The notes: generated by a model not told the origin, from the sequence alone. Shown: positions 25,732 to 34,146, numbered from the stretch's first letter. The stretch: DNA of 54,582 nt from Argonema galeatum A003/A1 (GCF_023333595.1 NZ_JAIQZM010000042.1:1-54582); one strand, 5' to 3'. Translations and numbers: made by a program.

Positions 25732-25739
25732 CCTGTAAT

Positions 25740-28700
25740 TTATACAGACGTAAAATCGGCACTGGTAATAGCTATAGATGGAACACCAGTCAACACAGCC
25801 AAATATTCACCAGTATTAGCAAGCCGGATGAAAGTATCGTTCGGGTTAGTGCCTGGGACAATCCTGATTTCGGGAAATGTCAGACCAAGAGCTAAACCAA
25901 TCCTATCCTGACCATCCGTGAAATCAGTAATAGTGTCAATCATTTCTGGATTAAGACTACCTTGACCGCGAGCCACTACGAAAATATCGTTTCCAGGGCC
26001 ACCATTTAATATATCTCTACCAGAAGCGCTGTTAATCCGGTCATCGCCTCCTCCGCCTGAAATGTTATTGGACAAATTGTTGCCCAATATTTCATCATTG
26101 CCCTGAGAACCTATCAGGTTTTCCAGCTCGAAGCCAAAAGCAAGGGTGGTGCCAAAGCTGTTAGTATTCAAGGCGAGCGGAGGGAGAGGCGTCTGGCTGG
26201 TACTATTAGGATTGGGAACAGAATAGGTAGCTCCGTTAAGGGCAAGCTGAGTTGTATTTTGACCTCCTTCATTCATGTCAAAGTAATAACCAAATGAAAT
26301 CGATGGGAGTGCGGAAAAGTCGAAAGTATCAATTCCGCCGCTATCGAAAATTGTCTGCTTTACTCCATTTCTCCCGCCGCTCTGATTTAACCCAATAAAG
26401 TTGTTGAAGTCAAACCGATAAGTTGTATCCGTGCTGTTTAAATAACCCGCACCGTAGAGGTACTGCAAAGCACGGATATCATAGGACATCGGCGTACTTG
26501 CAAATGAGCCGTTGTATGTATTGGGAGAAATATTCCGGGTCATTACGGTGTTTGTATTGTTATCCTTCCCCACAGCAAGAGTTGGCTCAAAAAAGATGGG
26601 GTCTCTTTGTCTGTCGGGAAATTCCAAACCCAGAGCAGTACCGATTATGGAAAGCAAAGTTTCGTAGTTAAAACTGCCAGGACCCTGAGCGAAATCGACT
26701 CCGGAATTTAAATGCACGTCACCGGCGATACCCGAACCTGCAACATCTGAGGGCGCGTAGCCATAGCCCGCTCTATTCTGAGCGGCTGGCCCATCGGAAA
26801 GCATGATCCGGATGCGACCGACATTGGGAGGGTTGTCTGGAACCTCAATCACATTGATGCCCATCACTTCGTCATACTTTCGCAAAATATCGCGAGCATT
26901 GTTTTTAACAGCGTCGGACACTTCCCTAATCCCAGTCTCTTGTCCTTCGTACAAAAATGCACTCGCAGTGCTAACAAAGCTATACGTGAGGATGCCATTA
27001 GCTGGGATGTCGCCCCATCTGGCTGCATTTTGAAGCCACTGAGCTACTGGCCCATCCGAGTCTCGATTCGGTGGCGCAACTAAGGGAGCGATGTCATTTG
27101 GATTAAACAAAACTGACGCCGGACGTGCCAGTTGGAAACCGCTAAGTTGAAAATCTTCAAACGCTTGTTTGAACGTGGTTCCTCTAGCAGCCAAATCGGG
27201 GTTATTTGCTAAGTAATAAACCGGGTTAAATAGGATTGATGGGCGGCGTCCCTCATTAACACCAGAGTTTTGAAAGTGAGCAAAGGCTTGCCGAAAATTC
27301 ATCCCTTGTTGACGCAAGTCGGGGTTGTTATCCAGATAGTATCTGACATCAAAAAATTGTGAAAATGGGCGTCCTTCGTTCAACCCGTAACGTTGAAAAT
27401 GCTCGTACAATTCCCGCCGCGTATTCACTCCCGCCGTCAGCAAGTCTGGGTTATTATCTCCGTAGTATTCCAAATCCAGATATGGTGAGAATTTTCGCCC
27501 GTCATTATCCAAACCTAAGTTTTGGAAGTGTTCCAACAATTGTGTATCAGTAACTATTCCCACTACAGCCAAGTCTGGGTTGTTCCTTCGATAAAAATCG
27601 GGGTCAAAAAACTGGGTGGCGGCAGTTCCCCCTCCCCGACCTATACCAGTAGTTACCAATATCTCAAATAAGTCTCTATTGCTCAGTCCAGTCAGGTCTG
27701 GGTTGCTATTTCGATACACATTTAAGTCAATTACTGGTGAGAATGTTCGCCCCTCATTTAATCCAAAATTTTGGAAGTGTTCAAACAATTGCTCATTGTC
27801 TAAACTGGCCAGGTCTGGGTTGCTAGCTCGGTATAAATTTAGGTCGAAAAACGGTGATAAAGCCAGCCCCCCAGGCACACCGACGTTTTGCAGGTGTAAC
27901 CACGATTCTCTATTTTCCAGTGTATCCAGTCCGGGGTTGCTAGCTCGATAGTAATTGAGATCGAAGAAGGGTGAAAGAGGACGCCCCTGATCGAGACCTG
28001 CGGTTATTAATTGTTCCGCTAATTCTCTATTGTTCAGTTCTCCGAGATCTGGGTTTCTAGAACGATAAAATTCAAGATCGAAAAATGGTGAAAAAGGACG
28101 ACCTTCTTTCAAACCAAAATCTTGAAAGTGTTCCCACAATTGTTTATTATTCAAGGCACCCAAGTCTCGGTTGCCGTTCTGATAGAAACTGAGATCGAAG
28201 TACAACGAAAAAGGACGACCTTGAGGCAACCCAGTGGTTTGAAAATGCTCGAATAATTCTCTGTTGTTCAGCCTCAGTAAGTCAGGGTTTTTATTTTTAT
28301 ATTCGCTGATATTAAAGAACAGTGAGGCATCACGTCCCTGGTCTATCCCAGAAATGAGAAAGTTTTGTAATAATTGTTGATTAGTCGTGACATTTTCTTC
28401 TAGCAAGTTTTCAGCGTTTCGGGAGCGATATATATCGAAGTCGAAATATGGTGAAAATTCACGCCCTTGAGATAATCCGTTGAGTTGAAATTGCTCGAAC
28501 AATTGTCTATAGTTCAAATTTGCCAAATCGGCGTTATTGTTTTTATAAAAATTTAGATCCAGCACGGGTGAGAAAGAACGAAACCCTTCCGCCACACCAA
28601 AGTTTCTAAAGTGCCGAAACAAATCAACATTGTCTAAATTGGCTAAATCTGGATTGCTAGCCCTATAGAAATCTAGATCGAAGAATTGTGAGAATTGGCG

Positions 28701-28964
28701 ACCGCTAGCCAGACCTTGATTTAGAAAATTATCGAACAGTTGTCTAGGGGTTAAGTTTGAGTTAACAAATTCGGGGTTTGCGGCTTTGTAGAAGTTTACA
28801 TCGAAGAAAGGGGAGAATCGGCGACCTTGGTTGATACCGAAATTTAGGAAATGTTGGAATAAATCTCGACTATTTAAGTTTGCTAAGTCTGGGTTAAAAG
28901 CTCGATAGAAATTTTCGTCATATATTTCTTGTGTATTTAAGGGGACAGCAGCAGTTGTCGGCAT
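25740..28964 (-). CDS. Repeat-RTX M10 pseudoprotease (paralog 2 of array, largest)
   Basis: The largest member, 1074 aa, with fifteen N-terminal repeats (e.g. LDFYRASNPDLANLDNVDLF). The M10-like domain follows (WGDIPANGILTYSFVSTASA, STPMSYDIRALQYLYGAG). The expected zinc motif is replaced by SIIGTALGLEF at residues 772-782 and the Met-turn Tyr by Arg (VMTRN). The replacement differs from paralogs 3 and 4 (QKVGQ), so it may have decayed separately or diverged further. It retains a long insert (NQSGGRNGVKQTIFDSGGID) shared with paralog 1. RTX-like GGGGDDRINSASGRDILNGG and the tail DFTSV close the protein. Likely exported, non-catalytic. Confidence 0.87.
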   Translation of the reverse strand: MPTTAAVPLNTQEIYDENFYRAFNPDLANLNSRDLFQHFLNFGINQGRRFSPFFDVNFYKAANPEFVNSNLTPRQLFDNFLNQGLASGRQFSQFFDLDFYRASNPDLANLDNVDLFRHFRNFGVAEGFRSFSPVLDLNFYKNNNADLANLNYRQLFEQFQLNGLSQGREFSPYFDFDIYRSRNAENLLEENVTTNQQLLQNFLISGIDQGRDASLFFNISEYKNKNPDLLRLNNRELFEHFQTTGLPQGRPFSLYFDLSFYQNGNRDLGALNNKQLWEHFQDFGLKEGRPFSPFFDLEFYRSRNPDLGELNNRELAEQLITAGLDQGRPLSPFFDLNYYRASNPGLDTLENRESWLHLQNVGVPGGLALSPFFDLNLYRASNPDLASLDNEQLFEHFQNFGLNEGRTFSPVIDLNVYRNSNPDLTGLSNRDLFEILVTTGIGRGGGTAATQFFDPDFYRRNNPDLAVVGIVTDTQLLEHFQNLGLDNDGRKFSPYLDLEYYGDNNPDLLTAGVNTRRELYEHFQRYGLNEGRPFSQFFDVRYYLDNNPDLRQQGMNFRQAFAHFQNSGVNEGRRPSILFNPVYYLANNPDLAARGTTFKQAFEDFQLSGFQLARPASVLFNPNDIAPLVAPPNRDSDGPVAQWLQNAARWGDIPANGILTYSFVSTASAFLYEGQETGIREVSDAVKNNARDILRKYDEVMGINVIEVPDNPPNVGRIRIMLSDGPAAQNRAGYGYAPSDVAGSGIAGDVHLNSGVDFAQGPGSFNYETLLSIIGTALGLEFPDRQRDPIFFEPTLAVGKDNNTNTVMTRNISPNTYNGSFASTPMSYDIRALQYLYGAGYLNSTDTTYRFDFNNFIGLNQSGGRNGVKQTIFDSGGIDTFDFSALPSISFGYYFDMNEGGQNTTQLALNGATYSVPNPNSTSQTPLPPLALNTNSFGTTLAFGFELENLIGSQGNDEILGNNLSNNISGGGGDDRINSASGRDILNGGPGNDIFVVARGQGSLNPEMIDTITDFTDGQDRIGLALGLTFPEIRIVPGTNPNDTFIRLANTGEYLAVLTGVPSIAITSADFTSV

Positions 28965-29024
28965 AGTTTTTTTCCTGGCAGATACAAGCTGGTATCAAGT
29001 CGATTTAATCATTGTAATATTGAC

Positions 29025-29085
29025 TGCGGTTAAAACCGCACGAGTCGCGTTCGGGCTTCGTCAATTTATTGCAAAGCCCAAACGC
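29025..29085 (-). promoter_or_regulatory. Two hairpins between array paralogs 1 and 2
   Basis: The 128-bp spacer contains TGCGGT-TAAA-ACCGCA (29025-29040) and a 12-bp stem with one mismatch, GCGTTCGGGCTT paired with AAGCCCAAACGC (29047-29085). The second starts 7 nt after the stop of the upstream gene on the transcribed minus strand. No T-run follows, so attenuation or RNA protection is as likely as full termination. Confidence 0.5.
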
Positions 29086-29092
29086 TCCCGGA

Positions 29093-31513
29093 TTAAACAA
29101 GTGTGAAGTCGGCATTAGAGATCGCGAAAGATGGAACACCTGCCAGTATAGCTAAGTATTCACCGCTGCTAGCTACCCTGATAAAAGTATCATTCGGATT
29201 GGTACCCGGAGTGATAGTGATGCGGTCAAATCTCAGACCAGCACTTAAACCAATCAGATCTTGACCATCTGTGAAGTCGGTAATAACGTCAGCCGATGCT
29301 GGACTTGGCCCCCCGTCGCTCGGAGCCATTATAAATATATCAGATCCGCTGCCACCACTTATTACATCTGCACCACCCGCGCCTGTAATTGTGTCATTTC
29401 CTGCTGCGCCTGCAATGTTGTTGGAGAAATTGTTTCCCAATATTTCATCATCGCCTTGAGAACCTATCAAGTTTTCTAGCTCAAACCCAAAACCAATAGT
29501 TGTGCCAAAGCTGTTAGTAGTGAATGTACCGAAGCTATTTTGATAGGTGGCTCCATTGAGGGCAAGTTGTGTGGTGTTGTAACCTCCTTCATTCATGTCA
29601 AAGTAATAACCGAATAGGGTGGATTGTAAGGCGGAAAAGTCAAATGTATCAATTCCGCCACCATCCCAAATTGTTTGCTTTATGCCATTTTGCCCATTTG
29701 ATTCGTTTAGCCCGATGAAATTGTTGGCATCAAACCTATAGACTGTATCCCCATCGTTGAAATAACTGGCACCATATATTAACTGCAAAGCACGGATATC
29801 ATAGGCCATCGGTGTGCTTGCAGGGGAACCAGTGTATGTTCCGGGGAACAAGTTGTAGGTCATTACGGTGTTGCTATTGTTATCCCTCCCTCCAGGGAGA
29901 ACTGGCTCACCATCATCTACTTGGGGGTTATCATCAAAGGGATGTTGCAGGCCCAAAGCATGACCGATTTCGTGCAGTATCACCTCATAGCCGAAACTCC
30001 CAGGCCCACCCGAAAAATCTACCAAACTCGTATTGTTAGTTAAATGTACGTCGCCAGCAAGATTACCAGCACTGTTAATGTCAGCGGGGTCTCCGGGGTA
30101 GTAGGCATAAGCATAGACGTTTCCGTCAAGAGACTGCTGTATAGGCCCATCAGAAAACATGAACCGCAGCTGGCCGAAGTTGGGAGGTCTGTCTGAAACC
30201 TCAACAAGCTCGAATGGCAGTACGTTGTCATACTGTTGCAGCATATTGCGGATATTGTTCTTAATTTGGGGGCTCAATTCTCTGACACCGGATTCTGGCC
30301 CTTCGTATAAACCCGCACTGGCTGTGGTAACAAAGCTGTATGTGAGTACACCATTGGGCGGGACGTTCCATCTGAATTGCGGTATTTGTGACTGAGGTCG
30401 ATTTATCTGAGTTGGGATGGTTCCGAGAATGAACGGCTCTATAAATCTTGGCACAAAAAAGATGGAGGCCGATCGTCTCTCGTTAACACCTGTGGTTTCA
30501 AAGTGTTCCAGCGCTTGTCTGTATGTGAGTCCTGTTCTAGCTAGGTCGGAATTGTTGGCTAGATAATATACTGGGTCAAATATCAGGGAGGGTCGTCGTC
30601 CCTCGTTTATACCAATGTTTACAAAGTGATCGAATGCTTGTCGCGGGGTCAACCCGGCTGCTCTTAGGTCTGGCTGATTAGCTAGGTAGTAGTTGGCATC
30701 AAAGAAGGGTGAAAATCTCCGCCTTTCATCCAAACCACGGCTTTGAAAATGATTGAACAATTGTTGATTGGTCAACCCTGCTACATCTAAGTCCGGGTTG
30801 CTTTCTCGGTAGGAGTTGATATCGAAGTATGGAGTAAATTTTCGCCCGTCATTTATACCAAAGTTGAGAAAATGCTCTAAATAGTCCCTATTAGTTGGAG
30901 GGGGGTCGGTAGGGTTTTCTCGTAGACCATTTGTTGGATCTTCTAGATCTGGGTTGTTATCCCGGTAAAAATTTACATCAAATAAGGGTAAGAACGGGCG
31001 TCCATCTTGTATACCAGCAGTCAGAAAATGTTCTAATAATTGTAGGTTGTCAAAGCCAACAAGATCCGGGTTATTCTGCTGATAGTAATTGAGATCGATC
31101 AAGGGTGAAAATCTTCGCCCTTCGTAAACCCCGTATTCGATTAGATGTCTGAATAATTGGTTGTTGTCTAAATTGTTCAGATCGGCGTTACTAGACCGAT
31201 ATAAATCTAGATCTACTACGGGTGAAAACGTCCGTCCTTGGAAAAGACCTTCATTTAAAAACTGATTTACTAATAGCTGGGTTCTAAAAAGACCTGAAAC
31301 GTCTGTGTTGTTAGCTCGATAGTACGTAAAGTCAACAAACGGTGAAAATCTGAGTCTTGATGTGAAACCGCGATCTGCTTCTATAAAACCGTATGTCAAT
31401 AAGTGGTTTAATGCCTCATCGTCGCTCAGTTGAGCTAGGTCTGGATTGTTTAGTCGATAGTAATTTGCGTCAAATATGTCTTCTAGGGTTAAGCGCGTAT
31501 CTTCTTGAGCCAT
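29093..31513 (-). CDS. Repeat-RTX M10 metalloprotease, zinc site intact (paralog 1, first of array)
   Basis: The promoter-proximal gene of the array, 806 aa, with eight repeats; repeat 5 carries an insert rich in Pro and Asn. The M10 domain is complete: RWNVPPNGVLTYSFVTTASA, the zinc motif HEIGHALGLQH at residues 514-524, and the Met-turn VMTYN with its Tyr. STPMAYDIRALQLIYGAS follows. RTX-like GAAGNDTITGAGGADVISGG and GGSGSDIFIM and the tail DFTLV are present. An AGGTAGATAA sequence precedes the ATG. It is predicted to be an active calcium-dependent zinc endopeptidase exported by a type I system; no ABC exporter or HlyD gene lies in the window. Substrate unknown, possibly including the other array products. 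Confidence 0.88.
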   Translation of the reverse strand: MAQEDTRLTLEDIFDANYYRLNNPDLAQLSDDEALNHLLTYGFIEADRGFTSRLRFSPFVDFTYYRANNTDVSGLFRTQLLVNQFLNEGLFQGRTFSPVVDLDLYRSSNADLNNLDNNQLFRHLIEYGVYEGRRFSPLIDLNYYQQNNPDLVGFDNLQLLEHFLTAGIQDGRPFLPLFDVNFYRDNNPDLEDPTNGLRENPTDPPPTNRDYLEHFLNFGINDGRKFTPYFDINSYRESNPDLDVAGLTNQQLFNHFQSRGLDERRRFSPFFDANYYLANQPDLRAAGLTPRQAFDHFVNIGINEGRRPSLIFDPVYYLANNSDLARTGLTYRQALEHFETTGVNERRSASIFFVPRFIEPFILGTIPTQINRPQSQIPQFRWNVPPNGVLTYSFVTTASAGLYEGPESGVRELSPQIKNNIRNMLQQYDNVLPFELVEVSDRPPNFGQLRFMFSDGPIQQSLDGNVYAYAYYPGDPADINSAGNLAGDVHLTNNTSLVDFSGGPGSFGYEVILHEIGHALGLQHPFDDNPQVDDGEPVLPGGRDNNSNTVMTYNLFPGTYTGSPASTPMAYDIRALQLIYGASYFNDGDTVYRFDANNFIGLNESNGQNGIKQTIWDGGGIDTFDFSALQSTLFGYYFDMNEGGYNTTQLALNGATYQNSFGTFTTNSFGTTIGFGFELENLIGSQGDDEILGNNFSNNIAGAAGNDTITGAGGADVISGGSGSDIFIMAPSDGGPSPASADVITDFTDGQDLIGLSAGLRFDRITITPGTNPNDTFIRVASSGEYLAILAGVPSFAISNADFTLV

Positions 31514-31616
31514 GATTTATCTACCTTTTTAAAGTAACTTTTGTCAGGTCTATTCAAGTAAGTAAATTCAGATCCCCCTAAATCCCCCTTAAAAAGGGGG
31601 ACTTTGATGCTAGGTT

Positions 31617-31682
31617 GTAGGGTGCGTCAGACCCCAAAATTTTGGAGATAATCACTAATTTTATCGCTCTAACGCACCCTAC
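31617..31682. repeat. Inverted repeat GTAGGGTGCGT ... ACGCACCCTAC
   Basis: Perfect 11-bp arms separated by 44 nt that themselves contain CCAAAATTTTGG. The arm core resembles the short TAGGGTGC hairpins inside the protease array, so those may be internally deleted copies of this element class. Confidence 0.75.
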
Positions 31683-31725
31683 TTAATGGGATCTTCCGTA
31701 TTTACTATGCTATTTGAGCGCTTGT

Positions 31726-31781
31726 GCAGAGGAGCAGAGGAATAAAAATGTTATTTTTTTGAACAAAAGCATAACAACTCC
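31726..31781. repeat. Dispersed 55-nt repeat, copy 2
   Basis: Same orientation and nearly the same sequence as 47-101. Here the purine-rich border is only GCAGAGGAGCAGAGG, without the octamer expansion seen at the left edge of the window. Confidence 0.85.
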
Positions 31782-31858
31782 GAAAGAGCCGTTTTTTGGG
31801 CAAAAGGGTATTTGGCAAAAGGGCATTAATTATTCTCTCCCGCTCTCCCGCTCTCCCG

Positions 31859-32764
31859 CTAGCCCTTAGTTTGATTTTTACTGGCGCGTTGGGCGCGGGC
31901 TTCAGCAGAAGCCATTACTTCAGCCATGTTTTCTAGCATTTCACCGGGGTGATTTTCTAGAACTCTGGTGGAAAGGGAAATTCGGCTTCTTCCTTCGTCG
32001 AGATCGACTATCATTGCTTTAATGGGCTGACCTACTTGAAAGAAATTGGGGAGGGATTCGATATAGGTTTGGCTGATTTGTTTGATGTGGAGCAGACCAG
32101 TGGTTCCTCCCATATCGACGAATAGCCCGAAGGGCTTGATACTGCTAATTTTACCCTCTACTAGCTGTCCTAGTTCCATTTCGCTAAATCGGGCAGATTG
32201 ACTGGCTAGGCGCTGGGAAAGTACCAGTTTGTCGCGAGTTCGATCTAGTTCCAAAAAGCTGGTGGTTAAGGCTTGACCGATTAGTTCTGGCATATTATCT
32301 TTTTCGATTAGGTGACTTCGGGGAATAAAGCCGCGCAATCCGCGAACATCGACGGTGACGCCACCTTTATTTACGCCGATAACTTTCACTTGAACTGATT
32401 GAGTGTTTTCCTGCATCTCGGCCAGTTTATCCCAAGTTTGCTTAATTTCCAGCTCCTTTAGAGAAACTGTGACTTGTCCGTCTGCATCTTGCTCGCGGAT
32501 AATTAAAAAGTCTTGTTCTTCGCCTAAAGGCAACAGGGCGGATAAATCGTCTACTTCTTTTAAGGTAACTTCTTGAATAGGCAGAAAAGCAGAGGATTTG
32601 GCACCAATGTCAATATACGCTCCATCGTTGGTGTATTCAAAGGCTTTGCCCCGTACTACTTGCCCTTTTTCAAAGTTGAAGTCTTGTTTTTCTAGGGCTT
32701 TGGCAAAATCATCCATAGAAAAGGATGTGTTGTTTGCTTGAGAAGGGGTCGAGTTGGGTTTCAT
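31859..32764 (-). CDS. rpsA: 30S ribosomal protein S1, short cyanobacterial form (Rps1B-like)
   Basis: A 301-aa protein with three S1 RNA-binding domains: about residues 33-102 (GQVVRGKAFEYTNDGAYIDI), 120-186 (VTVDVRGLRGFIPRSHL) and 203-271 (GQLVEGKISSIKPFGLFVDM). Cyanobacteria have a longer S1 (about 330 aa) and a shorter one of about 300 aa, and this fits the shorter Rps1B/Nbp1 type. It binds mRNA at the ribosome during initiation, or RNA more generally. The C-terminal tail is basic and Ala-rich. It stands alone with its own upstream region of 347 bp. Which of the two S1 types it is rests on length. Confidence 0.88.
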   Translation of the reverse strand: MKPNSTPSQANNTSFSMDDFAKALEKQDFNFEKGQVVRGKAFEYTNDGAYIDIGAKSSAFLPIQEVTLKEVDDLSALLPLGEEQDFLIIREQDADGQVTVSLKELEIKQTWDKLAEMQENTQSVQVKVIGVNKGGVTVDVRGLRGFIPRSHLIEKDNMPELIGQALTTSFLELDRTRDKLVLSQRLASQSARFSEMELGQLVEGKISSIKPFGLFVDMGGTTGLLHIKQISQTYIESLPNFFQVGQPIKAMIVDLDEGRSRISLSTRVLENHPGEMLENMAEVMASAEARAQRASKNQTKG

Positions 32765-32889
32765 CTTTCAATCAACTAGATTAGGTTAATTTTGATTAAT
32801 TCAGTGGGGCGGGACTAAATATGGCATAGCCAATTATGTATTTTAGCGATCGCAGTTACACAGGTGCGCGGAGGCTAAAGTTGCTTTTC

Positions 32890-32973
32890 AGGACTTACGC
32901 ATTTGCCCCCCTAACCCCCCAAATCTGGGGGGGACAAGACTTCTTTTCCCCCAGATTTGGGGGCACAGGGGCG
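32890..32973. repeat. GC-rich palindromic dispersed element, second copy
   Basis: AGGACTTACGC, then GCCCCCCTAACCCCCCAAAT, and the complement CCCCCAGATTTGGGGG. It is the same element as 20081-20180. It occupies the middle of the 347-bp gap (32765-33111) between the S1 gene and the hydrolase gene; the remainder of that gap shows no gene. Confidence 0.8.
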
Positions 32974-33111
32974 CGATCGCTAAAGTTGTTTTTGCTATGA
33001 CCGAACTCGAAGGGCGACCACCCTTAGCATTTTACCTTTGGCTGTAATGAATTCTTGTCTTAGATCTGAGCTAAGAACGGCTGCAAAGCTTCTACAACCT
33101 TTGGGACATCC

Positions 33112-33867
33112 TCATTCACTTGAAGTTTTCACTAAGAGCTGAAACAACTGTTTAACCTGAGTCCAAGCAGCTTCTGCTGCTGTTGCATCGTAGCTACCGC
33201 GACGATCGCAGAAAAAACCGTGGTCAACACCATCGTAGCGAAAGACACGATGGTGAATGTGATGTTTTGTTAATTCTGCCTCAATTTGGTCAACCTGTTC
33301 GGCTGGAATGCTGGCATCGAGGATGCCAAAGAAGGCGTAGAGAGTGCCTTTGATGTCTTTGGTGCGGGTAATGGTGGGTTCGCCGCCGCCGGGAGTGCGA
33401 GTGGTAATGCCTGCGCCATAGAAAGAGGCGGTGGCTTTGATATCGGCTAAAGTTGCGGCAAGATAGGCAACGTGACCGCCAAAGCAGAAGCCTATGCAGC
33501 CAAAGCCGTCCTTTTTTACCTGAGAAAGGCTCTTAAGATAATCTATTGTGGCTTGAATATCGCTCAGCAGTTCTGATGCCTTGGTTTGTTGCGCGTAGTC
33601 CCGGCCAATTTGGATGTCGTCTGGGGTGTACCCAGTCTCAAAACCGGGGGCGATGCGCTGAAAGATTGCGGGTGCGATCGCAGTATACCCTTCCTTAGCA
33701 ATTCGTTCCGTTACGTCCCGGATATGTTCGTTTACCCCGAAGATCTCCTGCAATACTATAACCGCTGGGAAAGGCGCTGGGCCAGTTGGCTCAGCATAGT
33801 AAGCATCAATTTGCAAGTCCCCATTGGTAACTTTGATGTTAGATGTGCGAATCTGTATGTCTGCCAT
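33112..33867 (-). CDS. Dienelactone hydrolase family protein
   Basis: A 251-aa alpha/beta hydrolase of the dienelactone hydrolase family. The Cys nucleophile elbow is GFCFGGH (about residue 125), the acid is in FGILDASIPAEQ and the His in DGVDHGFFCDRRGSYD, so the Cys-Asp-His triad is complete. The N-terminal substrate segment VLQEIFGVNEHIRDV is typical. Characterised members open dienelactone rings in chlorocatechol breakdown, but most bacterial homologs have unknown substrates. No signal peptide; cytosolic. It is divergent from plmA with 279 bp between them. Confidence 0.92.
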   Translation of the reverse strand: MADIQIRTSNIKVTNGDLQIDAYYAEPTGPAPFPAVIVLQEIFGVNEHIRDVTERIAKEGYTAIAPAIFQRIAPGFETGYTPDDIQIGRDYAQQTKASELLSDIQATIDYLKSLSQVKKDGFGCIGFCFGGHVAYLAATLADIKATASFYGAGITTRTPGGGEPTITRTKDIKGTLYAFFGILDASIPAEQVDQIEAELTKHHIHHRVFRYDGVDHGFFCDRRGSYDATAAEAAWTQVKQLFQLLVKTSSE

Positions 33868-34134
33868 TGTGATTTTGATCTTCGTGATGTCACCGTTTAG
33901 ATTCTAGATTGAGAAGGCGGCAGAGATTGATATCTCACCCGGCTGGGTTATTTTATTTTTGTCCATATTCGGTATGATGCCTTTCCAGATAATCTATGCT
34001 AATGAGTACGGATTACCAACCTTGCTGGCGCTAATTTGTTTGCGCGATAACAATACACTGAATATATAGATAAAAACTCAGTTTTATGGTGCCTACCGTC
34101 AAATTATTTTCTCAATTACTGGATGTGAGTCCTT

Positions 34135-34139
34135 GGAGG
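34135..34139 (+). promoter_or_regulatory. Shine-Dalgarno GGAGG for plmA
   Basis: GGAGG lies 7 nt before the ATG at 34147, one of the strongest ribosome binding sites in the window. It supports that start over the overlapping ATG in another frame at 34133. Confidence 0.8.
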
Positions 34140-34146
34140 CTCTAAT

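Larger units (their letters stand above)
31514..31858. other. 345-bp intergenic region upstream of the array
   Basis: No gene is visible. In order it holds a CCCCCTT-AAA-AAGGGGG hairpin (31584-31600), an inverted repeat with perfect 11-bp arms GTAGGGTGCGT/ACGCACCCTAC (31617-31682), dispersed repeat copy 2 (31726-31781), and three copies of CTCTCCCG (about 31835-31859). The promoter of the protease array must lie in its left part; I could not fix a -10/-35 pair. Confidence 0.65.

Noticed and set aside
18731..30395. Many plus-strand frames of 60-110 codons within the protease array
   Set aside because: They are antisense shadows of the repetitive genes; their sequences mirror the repeats and show no independent start signals.
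21600..31500. Regularly spaced ~120-nt repeats that might suggest a CRISPR array
   Set aside because: The periodicity is that of the encoded 38-42 residue protein repeats; there are no short identical repeats with unique spacers and no cas genes.
18030..31513. Array products as oscillin-type gliding proteins
   Set aside because: Oscillin-like proteins are dominated by many RTX nonapeptides; here RTX blocks are short and an M10 domain is present, so a protease family fits better.
33900..34146. Possible tRNA or small RNA upstream of plmA
   Set aside because: No cloverleaf, TTCGANNC arm or CCA-proximal stem could be drawn; only a small AAAACT-C-AGTTTT dyad is present.
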